A stretch of 64,000 bases of DNA from contig NZ_QLNV01000002.1 in NCBI RefSeq assembly GCF_003285545.1, positions 186,001 to 250,000 of the forward strand, read 5' to 3'. The first letter of the stretch is position 1, and each line of letters starts with the position of its first letter. Shown one piece after another: positions 8,338 through 16,846 of the stretch. The translations under genes were made by a program, and so were the position numbers. Under the pieces are notes generated by a model that had not been told where the DNA came from, ran no database searches, and saw only the letters and a list, made by a program, of their open reading frames with translations. This stretch comes from Sinomicrobium soli (GTDB lineage: Bacteria; Bacteroidota; Bacteroidia; Flavobacteriales; Flavobacteriaceae).

Positions 8338-9288
8338 CTATTTCCCCTTTCCCGGAAAATTCTCCCGGTACCATTCCACCTGCTTTTCCAGGCCTTCCCT
8401 GAAAGAAGTACGGGGCCGATAACCCAGCAGCCTTTCCGCCTTATCTATCAGGGCGGTGGTCCGCTGCTGGTCGCCGGAACGGGGCGGGGTTTCCCGGATC
8501 AGGGCTTTTTTGCCGATAATTTCTTCTACAATAGCGATCCCCTCGGCCGTAGTGTACTCCTTGTCCGATCCGATATTGATGATCTCCCCGTTTACCTGTT
8601 CTTCCCTACCTATCACCGCGGCTACCCCTCTTACGATATCTCCCACATACGTAAAGCTTCTCGAATGTTTTTCGCTTCCCCGGAAAAGGGGGAACGGTAC
8701 CTCCTCGTAAATAGACCTGATCAGTTTCGTATACAGTTTTTCCGGCCTTTCCCTGGGGCCATACACCGAGTACAAACGCAGTGAACAGGCGTTCAGTTCG
8801 CCCAGCCGCTGGGCTCCGAGCACCAGTTGTTCCGCAGCCAGCTTGGTGGTCCCGTAAAAGGAAACAGGCTGCGGTACCGCAGTTTCGGGCAGGGTCGCTT
8901 CCCTGCCGTAAACGGAAGAAGTGGCCATATTGACAAAAAGCCGGAGTCCCGGGCTTTTATGCCGTACCTGGTCAAGCAGGTTCTGAGTGGCAAAAATATT
9001 ATTCCGCACGTAATCGCCCAGGGGTACATCCGGGGAGATCCCCGGCTGTGCGGCATAGTGAAAGATATAATCCATATCACCCGGAAGCCCCTTTAGGGGA
9101 CCCGTCAGGTCTGCTTCCAGAAAATGTACTCCCGCTTTCCGGATATCTTCTGCGTTCTTCTTTTTCAGGGCCACGTCGTAATAATCCGAAAAATTGTCCA
9201 CCCCGTACACTTCATACCCTTCCGAAGCCAGGTACTCAGCGGTATGCGACCCTATAAAACCGGCTGCTCCGGTAATAAGTATTCTCAT
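8338..9288 (-). CDS. NAD-dependent epimerase (UDP-glucuronate 4-epimerase-like)
   Basis: An extended short-chain dehydrogenase of 316 residues that probably acts on a nucleotide sugar for surface polysaccharide. The NAD-binding motif GAAGFIGSH is at residues 7-15, and the catalytic Ser-Tyr-Lys set is visible as ATSSVYG and the YGTTK motif (SFYGTTKLAAE). The C-terminal half resembles UDP-glucuronate 4-epimerases and dTDP-glucose 4,6-dehydratase-type proteins (LYSVYGPRERPEKLYTKLI). No other sugar-nucleotide genes adjoin it, so the exact substrate is open. Confidence 0.85.
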   Translation of the reverse strand: MRILITGAAGFIGSHTAEYLASEGYEVYGVDNFSDYYDVALKKKNAEDIRKAGVHFLEADLTGPLKGLPGDMDYIFHYAAQPGISPDVPLGDYVRNNIFATQNLLDQVRHKSPGLRLFVNMATSSVYGREATLPETAVPQPVSFYGTTKLAAEQLVLGAQRLGELNACSLRLYSVYGPRERPEKLYTKLIRSIYEEVPFPLFRGSEKHSRSFTYVGDIVRGVAAVIGREEQVNGEIINIGSDKEYTTAEGIAIVEEIIGKKALIRETPPRSGDQQRTTALIDKAERLLGYRPRTSFREGLEKQVEWYRENFPGKGK

Positions 9289-9438
9289 CGTACTTTTTTA
9301 CAAAACTATAACTTTTTATTTTCTGAACCTGTGTTGCGTTGTGATATCCTGGCGAAAATCATGCTTTTATTGATTACTGAGGCGCCCGGGATGAGTTTTT
9401 TCCACGCTTCAAAATATACCCCGGACAAGAGTTCATCA

Positions 9439-9789
9439 TCAATACAGAAATCCGAATAACCACACAGGTACCCCTCTCAAATAGTCATTGAAAACAGGTA
9501 ATGGCCGGACAGCCGAAACTATCTCCTGACTTATTTCCCGGTGACGGACACGTATTTCTTCGAAAGACACCGGAGGAAAAACGGTTTCACCGGTAAAAGC
9601 CAGGTATTCCCTGAACGACAGTCCGGGCAGTGAATAGCTGATAACCCGGCGGCTCAGGTCGGCCTGCCCGCGGTAAATATCCAGGGCAGAAGATGCGGAA
9701 AAGATAACCTGTAGCCGGGGGATGCCATCATAAATATTTTTAAGTTCCCGGGACCAGCATATTGTAGTTTTAAAACTGCAAAACAACAT
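9439..9789 (-). pseudogene. fragment of an AAA-family ATPase gene (DUF4143 type)
   Basis: The 116-codon frame matches only the middle of ATPases of the AAA/DUF4143 type: WSRELKNIYDGIPRLQVIFS, then SSALDIYRGQADLSRR and SLPGLSFREYLAF, followed by FNDYLRG. Such proteins usually have close to 400 residues, with a Walker A at the N-terminus and a long C-terminal domain; both are missing here. On the same strand in another frame, about 9334-9470, a stretch (DDELLSGVYFEAWKKLIPG) also looks protein-like but was not identified. I read the region as a decayed gene, not an active one. No mobile element is visible next to it. Confidence 0.6.
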
Positions 9790-9997
9790 TAAATCTGTTG
9801 TTTAGATACAACAATTATAATATACACGGCATTATTAGTTCACTGGCTCACCGAGATCCCTAAAAAGTCAGGGCTCTTCCTTCCGTATGTCAAGGTGTCC
9901 GGACTCTCCTGCCGCTTCAGGAAGTATTGCCATATACCTCGCGTTTTGTTTACATTAATTTAAATTCGTTTAGAATGTTTTTTTATTAATTTGCCCC

Positions 9998-10582
9998 GTG
10001 AGTAAAGATCCTTCCGCAATAAGAATACAGGTAGAGCAGATCAAGTCTTCCGACCGAAGGGCTTTTCAGAGGCTTTTTGAACAGCTCTGGCCCCCCATGT
10101 ACACCTATGCCTTTTCACTGCTGGAAGACGAAGCCCTGGCAAAGGATATGGTACAGGAGGTCTGGATCGATTTCTGGGAAAGGCGTCAGAATATTGAAAA
10201 CACCAATATAAAAGCCTATTTGTACAAGGCTGTTCGCTTCAGGACGCTCAGGGAATTACGGGACTCCAAAATAAAGGCTTCTCTTCTGGAGGCCGTGGAA
10301 ACCATCAATGCGGGAGACGCCCCGGAAGAAGAGACCCCGACCCCCGAAGAAATCAGTATCCTGCTGGAAAACGAACTCTCCGTACTGCCCAAAAAATGCA
10401 GGGAGGTTTTCAAACTCAGCAAACTCAGGGGATTAAAAAACAAGGAAATAGCCAAAGAACTCGGCATTTCGGAAAATACGGTGGAAAACCATATGACAAA
10501 GGCTTTCGAACTCCTGAAAATGTCGAGAGCTTTTTTTCTTTCTTTACCATTGGCCCTTATAGTTCAATACTTCACAAAATAA
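9998..10582 (+). CDS. ECF RNA polymerase sigma factor
   Basis: A 194-residue sigma-70 factor of the extracytoplasmic function class. Region 2 lies at about residues 20-90 (MVQEVWIDFWERR), region 4 at about 125-180 (LPKKCREVFKLSKLRGLKNK and KELGISENTVENHMTKA). The C-terminus ends in a short hydrophobic tail (FFLSLPLALIVQYF), which is frequent in Bacteroidota sigma factors of this class. The start is GTG at 9998. It precedes FecR, SusC and SusD, so it probably directs transcription of the susCD operon when FecR releases it. A TTAATTTG sequence at 9986-9993, near the -7 pattern, sits just before the start. Confidence 0.92.
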   Translation: MSKDPSAIRIQVEQIKSSDRRAFQRLFEQLWPPMYTYAFSLLEDEALAKDMVQEVWIDFWERRQNIENTNIKAYLYKAVRFRTLRELRDSKIKASLLEAVETINAGDAPEEETPTPEEISILLENELSVLPKKCREVFKLSKLRGLKNKEIAKELGISENTVENHMTKAFELLKMSRAFFLSLPLALIVQYFTK

Positions 10583-10837
10583 GTACAAAGCACTGTGAGC
10601 CTGTCCTGCCGGCCAGGCAGGAAAATTGCCGTTCTCGTTACCGGTGGTCCGGTTATTAAGCTGTTCGGATAACAACCCGGCCACTGCCAGATCTGCATAA
10701 GGCCGGTCAGGGTCATAATTGTTAAGTAAATGTAACCCCAAAGCGGTTTACTGACATCATCTGTTATATAACCGTTAACAAAAAAAATGAAATAGTGGAA
10801 AAGCAGCAGTTCCGGTATATATAGGTAAAAGAATTCG
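10583..10837 (+). other. intergenic region between the sigma factor and fecR-like genes
   Basis: Nothing coding is seen. Near 10607-10621 is the palindrome CCTGCCGGCCAGGCAGG, similar to the small palindrome nested in the repeat at 2243-2566. The gap probably allows the FecR gene its own start of transcription, but I could not pick out a promoter. Confidence 0.35.
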
Positions 10838-11767
10838 ATGACCGAAAAACAGTTTAAGATACTGCTGAATAAATTCCTGGCCGGAAAAGCCACACGGAAA
10901 GAGATCAGGCTTATCAATAAGCTCGAACGTTTCCAACTCGATAAAAACAAGAATGAAGTCTTTAAAAACGAAGCGGAGAAACAACGGTTAAAGACTGAAA
11001 TATACAGCAGTGTAAACCCTGGTGTTACCAGGCCTGCCCGCAGGTGGTTAAGGCTTGCTGCTTCAGTGGTCATTTTGCTGGGTATCGGGTATACGGTATT
11101 ACTTACCTCCGGCCGGAAAACAATTACCGTGAACAACCCCTCAAAAAACCCGAAAAGCATAGTGCTGGCCGATGGTTCCGAAGTGATACTGAACCACAAC
11201 AGCAAGCTCACTTATAACCGGCAGGCGTTCCCTGTAAAAGACAGGAATGTGGAGCTTTCCGGGGAAGCTTTTTTTAAAGTGGCCAGAAACCCCCGGAAAC
11301 CCTTTATTATAAAGACCGGGGCATTAACTACCCGGGTGCTTGGAACACAGTTCAATATCAGGGAAAGTGACACTTCGGTAAAGGTTACCGTGAACGAAGG
11401 AAAAGTAAGGGTCTATAACAAAAAGGACACGCTTCAGATCACCGTAAACCAACAGGCAGTCTATAATACGGTTTCGGGCAATCTCAGGGAAAATACGGTG
11501 AATGCACAGCTCTTCTCTCTCTGGCAGATGGAGACCATGGTGTTGAATAACATTACTGTTTCAGAGCTTTCGGTAGTCCTTTCAGAGATTTACGGAATAC
11601 CGGTCTGTTTTAAAGATCCCGGCCTTAAGAACATCCCTATGGCCATTACCCTTAAAAAAGATGAGAAGATCACGGAGATCATCAATCGTGTCAACCTTAT
11701 AAATGATGTAAAACTAATACTAACCAAAGACAATATGATAGAAATAATTCCTGTGAAACAACCCTGA
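10838..11767 (+). CDS. FecR-family anti-sigma factor
   Basis: A 309-residue inner-membrane anti-sigma factor. The cytoplasmic N-terminus (1-70) would hold the sigma factor, a single membrane segment lies at about 71-90 (LRLAASVVILLGIGYTVLLT), the periplasmic FecR domain at about 95-195 (SIVLADGSEVILNHNSKLTY, then VELSGEAFFKVARNPRKPF) and a DUF4974-type domain at about 235-307. The periplasmic part receives the signal from the STN domain of the SusC protein encoded next. Confidence 0.92.
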   Translation: MTEKQFKILLNKFLAGKATRKEIRLINKLERFQLDKNKNEVFKNEAEKQRLKTEIYSSVNPGVTRPARRWLRLAASVVILLGIGYTVLLTSGRKTITVNNPSKNPKSIVLADGSEVILNHNSKLTYNRQAFPVKDRNVELSGEAFFKVARNPRKPFIIKTGALTTRVLGTQFNIRESDTSVKVTVNEGKVRVYNKKDTLQITVNQQAVYNTVSGNLRENTVNAQLFSLWQMETMVLNNITVSELSVVLSEIYGIPVCFKDPGLKNIPMAITLKKDEKITEIINRVNLINDVKLILTKDNMIEIIPVKQP

Positions 11768-11855
11768 GAATAACTGAAAAAGAGCCTGCTGTCACAGACT
11801 CTTTAAAACAGTGTCGAAGTTAAAACGCAATTAAAACAACAACACTACATGTATT

Positions 11856-14800
11856 ATGAATTTAAAAAAACTCCGGTACAAGCTGGTTTGTACCCTGGCC
11901 TTTTTAATGATGATCTCCGTATCTCATGCCCTGGGACAACACAAGGCTGAAACCACAAAAATAAGCATTAATAAAGAAGCGGCTACCTTAGTACAGATTT
12001 TTTCCGAGATCAGTAAGAATACGGAGATCAACTTTTCATACGGACAGTTTATCATCAAAAACACCAAAAAGTACAAGGCCGTTTACCGCGATCAGACCGT
12101 GACGTCCATATTGCAGGAACTCGGAAAAAAGGCAGCCTTCAAATACCTGGTCCGGGGCAACGATATTGTAATTACAGCAGCCCCCGCCCCGGAGCCCGCC
12201 CCGGGAAATGCCGAAAAGTCCCAGAACCTTATGGTCAGGGGAACCGTTACCGATCCGGACGGGAACCCTATGCCCGGGGTTAATATTGTTGAGAAAGGGA
12301 CCACAAACGGAGAAATATCCGATTTTGACGGGAATTATGCTATCGGAATTCAAAATGCAGATGCGGTATTGGTATTTTCCTATCTGGGTTATCAAATGCA
12401 GGAAATCGAGGTAAACGGGCAATATGAGATCAGTGTTCAGCTACGCCCCGACACCAGTGAACTGAACGAAGTGGTAGTGGTGGGGTACGGTCTCAAAAAG
12501 AAAGTAAACCTCACCGGGGCCGTAGCTACCATAGAAGGGGACGACATATCAAAAAGGCCGGTTATGCGTTCCAGTTCGGCCTTACAGGGGCTGGCCCCGG
12601 GGATCACCGTTACACAGTCCTCCGGAAGACCGGGCTATGACGACGGCAGTATAAGAATACGGGGGATCGGCACCCTGGGAAACTCCAACCCCCTGGTACT
12701 CATTGACGGCGTGGAAGGAAGCCTGGACGGAGTAAACCCCAACGATATAGAAAACATCTCGGTACTCAAAGATGCCGCTTCCGCTTCCATTTACGGGTCC
12801 CGCGCCGCAAACGGGGTCATTCTGGTAACTACCAGGACCGGAAAAAACGAAAAGATATCCGTAACATACCGTACCTATACCGGTTGGCAGCAGTTCACCG
12901 ACCTTCCTGATTATGCCGATGGTTATACCTATATGACCAAACTGAACGAAGCCTATAACAATATGGGACGCACCCCCCTGTATTCCGAAGAATACCTGGC
13001 TGACTACCTGGCAAATAAAAGTACAGACCCCGATCATTATCCGGACGTCGACTGGCAGGACCTTATCTACAAAAATGCCGCAGCGGTAAAAAGTCACTAT
13101 CTCAGCTTCAGCGGGGGAAATAAGGTAAAACTTATGAGCTCCCTCGGTTATCAGGACCAGGAAGGAGTTATCCCCGGCCACCATTCGGAACGGTTTTCAT
13201 ACCGGCTCAACGCCAGCATGAATGTTTTAAAAAACCTGCAGGCGTCGGTATTTTTAAGCGCGAGACGATCGGTAGTCAATTCTCCCGGGAACAGCCCGGG
13301 CGGAATTATCCACCTGGTAAACCGCGTAGCCCCCATATATGCTGCGCAACTGAGCGATGACCGGTACGGGGTCGGGATCAACGGACAAAACCCGATGGCC
13401 ATCATCGAGAAAGGAGGATTTGACAAAAGGGTTTACAACAATTTCAAAAGTACTTTCCTGTTTAACTACCAACCTGTAGAAGGGGCTGATATCGAATTTA
13501 ATTTTACTCCCAATTACGACACCTCCACCGGTAAGAACTTTATCAGGACCATAGAGACGTATGAGGCAGATTCCGAAGAGCCTGCCTTCACGGTGCCCGT
13601 CAATTCGACACTGGCTCAAAGCAGTTCCAACACCCTGGAGATCACCATGAGGCTTTTAGGGCGGTACAACAGGACTATCGGGGATCACCACCTGGGGTTC
13701 CTGGCCGGTTTTGAGCAAATCGAATCAAAATACGAAAGTTTTAACGCCTCACGGGAAGGGTTTCAGTTCCCGGAGTATACCGAACTCGATGCCGGTTCCA
13801 TCGAATTAATGAAAAATTCGGGAAGTAGCAGTGAATGGGCACTACGCTCCTACTTCGGAAGAATAAACTACGATTACAAAGGCAAATACCTGCTGGAAGC
13901 CAATATCAGGAGAGACGGTTCTTCCCGGTTTGCCAGGGGGCACAAATGGGGAGTATTCCCCAGTTTTTCCCTCGGCTGGAGGGTTTCCGAAGAAAATTTC
14001 CTGAAAGACATCCGCTGGCTGTCAAACCTGAAACTGAGGGGTTCCTGGGGAGAGCTGGGGAACCAGCTTATCGGGAATTACCCCTTTGCCTCCGTAATTT
14101 CTCTCGATACACCTTATGTTTTTGACGGTATTCCCGCAAACGGAGCGGCACAGATGGAAATGGCCAATTCCCTTATTTCCTGGGAAACCACCGCGTCTTA
14201 CGACCTGGGACTGGATTTCGGAGTGTTCGGCAACCGTCTGAACCTGGAGTTCGATTATTTTGTGAGAAATACTTCCGACATTCTTCTGAACCTGCCTGTC
14301 CCTACCATCATCGGCCTGGCAAGTCCGGTACAAAATGCGGGAAAAGTCAAGAACACAGGCTGGGAAATTGCCCTGAATTACAGGAATAACGAACGGGCAT
14401 TTAAATACCAGGTCGGGCTAAACCTCTCTGATGTTAAAAATGAAGTGACCGACCTGAAAGGCGCGGGACCGTTTATCAGTACTTATACCATCAACGAGGA
14501 AGGTTCGCCGATCAATGCCTTATACGGCTATCGCTCATCCGGTCTTTTTCAAACCTCTGAGGAAGTTGAAAACGCGCCGGAACAATTTGGAAATTACGGT
14601 CCGGGAGATATCAAGTATGAGGATTTAAACGATGATGGTGTTATCAATGCCGATGACAAAACCGTTCTGGGCAGCTCCATCCCGCGGTATACTTACGGGC
14701 TCAATGTAGGAATGGAATTTAAAAATTTCGACCTGGGATTTTTAATTCAGGGCGTGGGCAAATCGGATGTACTGCTGCGAAGGGATGCCGCCTGGGCATT

Positions 14801-15161
14801 TTACAACGGGGGCAAAATAGCTTCGTGGCAACTGGATTCGTGGACTCCTGAAAACACCGGGGCCAGTTACCCCCGTTTAATAGCAGACCGCAGCCACAAC
14901 AATTTCGAAGATTCCGGTTTCTGGGTGTACAACGGGGCGTATGCCCGGCTTAAGAACATAACCCTGGGGTATACTTTTTCAGAAGATATCACCAGGCACC
15001 TTCCTGTGGCCATAAACAGCTTCCGGGTATACCTGACAGGCGACAACCTGTGGGCCATGCACCACCTGTCCGACGGGTGGGACCCCGAAAGGCCTAACGG
15101 AGATGCTACTACCTATCCGATCACAAAGACCTTTGTGATGGGGTTAAACATAACCTTTTAA
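11856..15161 (+). CDS. SusC/RagA-family TonB-dependent transporter with STN domain
   Basis: An 1101-residue outer-membrane transporter. After a signal peptide (1-27, ending SHALGQ) come an STN signalling domain (about 38-105), a carboxypeptidase-regulatory-like domain (about 127-205, GTVTDPDGNPMPGVNIVEKG), the TonB-box region (NEVVVVGYG, near 205), a plug (about 215-330, RIRGIGTLGNSNPLVLIDG) and a long beta-barrel ending in GLNITF with the usual terminal Phe. The STN domain means the protein is also a sensor that talks to FecR. With SusD it forms the uptake complex; the cargo is not evident from the sequence, although the phosphoesterase in the operon hints at a phosphorylated compound. Confidence 0.95.
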   Translation: MNLKKLRYKLVCTLAFLMMISVSHALGQHKAETTKISINKEAATLVQIFSEISKNTEINFSYGQFIIKNTKKYKAVYRDQTVTSILQELGKKAAFKYLVRGNDIVITAAPAPEPAPGNAEKSQNLMVRGTVTDPDGNPMPGVNIVEKGTTNGEISDFDGNYAIGIQNADAVLVFSYLGYQMQEIEVNGQYEISVQLRPDTSELNEVVVVGYGLKKKVNLTGAVATIEGDDISKRPVMRSSSALQGLAPGITVTQSSGRPGYDDGSIRIRGIGTLGNSNPLVLIDGVEGSLDGVNPNDIENISVLKDAASASIYGSRAANGVILVTTRTGKNEKISVTYRTYTGWQQFTDLPDYADGYTYMTKLNEAYNNMGRTPLYSEEYLADYLANKSTDPDHYPDVDWQDLIYKNAAAVKSHYLSFSGGNKVKLMSSLGYQDQEGVIPGHHSERFSYRLNASMNVLKNLQASVFLSARRSVVNSPGNSPGGIIHLVNRVAPIYAAQLSDDRYGVGINGQNPMAIIEKGGFDKRVYNNFKSTFLFNYQPVEGADIEFNFTPNYDTSTGKNFIRTIETYEADSEEPAFTVPVNSTLAQSSSNTLEITMRLLGRYNRTIGDHHLGFLAGFEQIESKYESFNASREGFQFPEYTELDAGSIELMKNSGSSSEWALRSYFGRINYDYKGKYLLEANIRRDGSSRFARGHKWGVFPSFSLGWRVSEENFLKDIRWLSNLKLRGSWGELGNQLIGNYPFASVISLDTPYVFDGIPANGAAQMEMANSLISWETTASYDLGLDFGVFGNRLNLEFDYFVRNTSDILLNLPVPTIIGLASPVQNAGKVKNTGWEIALNYRNNERAFKYQVGLNLSDVKNEVTDLKGAGPFISTYTINEEGSPINALYGYRSSGLFQTSEEVENAPEQFGNYGPGDIKYEDLNDDGVINADDKTVLGSSIPRYTYGLNVGMEFKNFDLGFLIQGVGKSDVLLRRDAAWAFYNGGKIASWQLDSWTPENTGASYPRLIADRSHNNFEDSGFWVYNGAYARLKNITLGYTFSEDITRHLPVAINSFRVYLTGDNLWAMHHLSDGWDPERPNGDATTYPITKTFVMGLNITF

Positions 15162-15166
15162 TACCG

Positions 15167-16834
15167 ATGGAAATGAAATCAAAAATACTGATATCCGGAC
15201 TCATCATTGCGTTGCTGTCTTCCTGCAACGATGATTTTCTGACCAGAAACCCCTTGGATACCCCTTCGAGCAGCACCTTTTTTTCTAACGAGGCAGAACT
15301 TGAAATGGCCCTGGCCGGGGTATACAGAAACCTGTACTGGCATTCGTACAGCGTGCCTTACCATATGTGGCTGGACGCCTGTACTGACATCGCCTGGTCC
15401 AGGGGGGATTTCGGAGATGCCCTGACCATTCAAAGCGGAAACTACACCCCGGAATGGAGAAGGTTTGAACTCACCTGGCAGCACATGTACGAAGGAATTG
15501 CCCGGGCCAACAATATCCTGGTGAACATGGACAGGGCCCGGGAAATACTGCCTGAAGAAAAATACCTGGACACAGAGGCCCAGGCCAGGTTCCTGAGGGC
15601 ATATTATTATGTATACCTCACCAATTTATACGGGGATGTGCCCTGGGTAGACAAAATGCTGACCCTGGAGGAAGCGCAATTACCGAGAACCCCTGAAGGT
15701 GAAATTCTTGACAAGATCTATGAAGACCTGGACTTTGCCGCAGAACACCTGTTACAGCCCCAGAACGAGGGCAAGGCTACCAGGGACGCAGCACTGACCT
15801 TAAAGGCCCGGGCGGCACTGCTCGCGGGCGATTATGAGACAGCGGCAACGGCAGCCGGAAAAGTAATGGATTCGGGCAATTATTCCATACACCCGGATTA
15901 CGGCGAACTCTTTTCATATGCCGGGGGAGATTCTCCGGAGATCATTTTCAAGCTTCACAACCATATCGATGTATTTGTGACCCAGATCCCGCGTTACTTG
16001 TCTCCGAGGGTTTTCGGAGGGTACTCTGTCCTGATCCCCACCCAGAACCTGGTAGATATGTACCAGGCCACCGACGGGATGCCCATCGACGAAAGTCCGC
16101 TCTACGATCCGGCACACCCTTTTGAGAACAGGGACCCGAGAATGGATCAGACCATCCTGCTGCCGGGCGAATACATCAACGGGTTTCTGTTCCAGACCCA
16201 TCCTGACAGTACACAGACGTATCAGCAGACAGGCACGGACCTGAAACGGGTCCCGAACCCGGAGGTCACTAATCCCTACGCCACCTTTTCCGGTTATCTG
16301 TTTAACAAGTACCTGGATGAAAGCGACATCCCCGATCGGCTGACCCAGTCTCCCCTCGAACTTATTCTTATGCGGTATGCAGAAGTGCTGCTCACCTATG
16401 CCGAAGCCAGGATCGAGCTCAACCAGATAGACGAGACGGTAATCAACGCCATCAATCAGGTAAGAGGGCGTCAGAATGTACAGATGCCACCGGTCTCTCC
16501 CGAAATGTCTGTGGAAGAACTGCGAAAAACCGTCCGCTATGAGCGTTCGGTGGAACTTGCCCTCGAAGGTTTTCGGCTGTTCGACATCAGGAGATGGAAA
16601 TATGCAGAACACGTAATGCCGGGAAATATGCTGGGCAGAAGGCATAAGGAACACTGGTCCGACCCCATCGTTCCCGAAATAGACGACTACGGTCATCCCT
16701 CCTATCCCGACGAGACCGAAACCTTTCAGATCATGAGTACCAATGCCTTCGACCCCGGCAGGGACTACCTGTGGGCCATTCCGCAAACGGAGATCAACCT
16801 CAACCCGAATCTCCGGCAAAATCCCGGATATTAA
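15167..16834 (+). CDS. SusD/RagB-family surface lipoprotein
   Basis: A 555-residue surface lipoprotein that forms the lid on the SusC barrel and binds the cargo. The signal peptide ends in LLSSC (lipobox, Cys20). The N-terminal DFLTRNPLDTPSSSTFFSNE and the helical TPR-like core (RAYYYVYLTNLYGDVPWV) are characteristic, as is the C-terminal RYERSVELALEGFRLFDIRRW. It starts five bases after the susC stop and is translated from the same message. Confidence 0.95.
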   Translation: MEMKSKILISGLIIALLSSCNDDFLTRNPLDTPSSSTFFSNEAELEMALAGVYRNLYWHSYSVPYHMWLDACTDIAWSRGDFGDALTIQSGNYTPEWRRFELTWQHMYEGIARANNILVNMDRAREILPEEKYLDTEAQARFLRAYYYVYLTNLYGDVPWVDKMLTLEEAQLPRTPEGEILDKIYEDLDFAAEHLLQPQNEGKATRDAALTLKARAALLAGDYETAATAAGKVMDSGNYSIHPDYGELFSYAGGDSPEIIFKLHNHIDVFVTQIPRYLSPRVFGGYSVLIPTQNLVDMYQATDGMPIDESPLYDPAHPFENRDPRMDQTILLPGEYINGFLFQTHPDSTQTYQQTGTDLKRVPNPEVTNPYATFSGYLFNKYLDESDIPDRLTQSPLELILMRYAEVLLTYAEARIELNQIDETVINAINQVRGRQNVQMPPVSPEMSVEELRKTVRYERSVELALEGFRLFDIRRWKYAEHVMPGNMLGRRHKEHWSDPIVPEIDDYGHPSYPDETETFQIMSTNAFDPGRDYLWAIPQTEINLNPNLRQNPGY

Positions 16835-16846
16835 AACTTAAAAATC

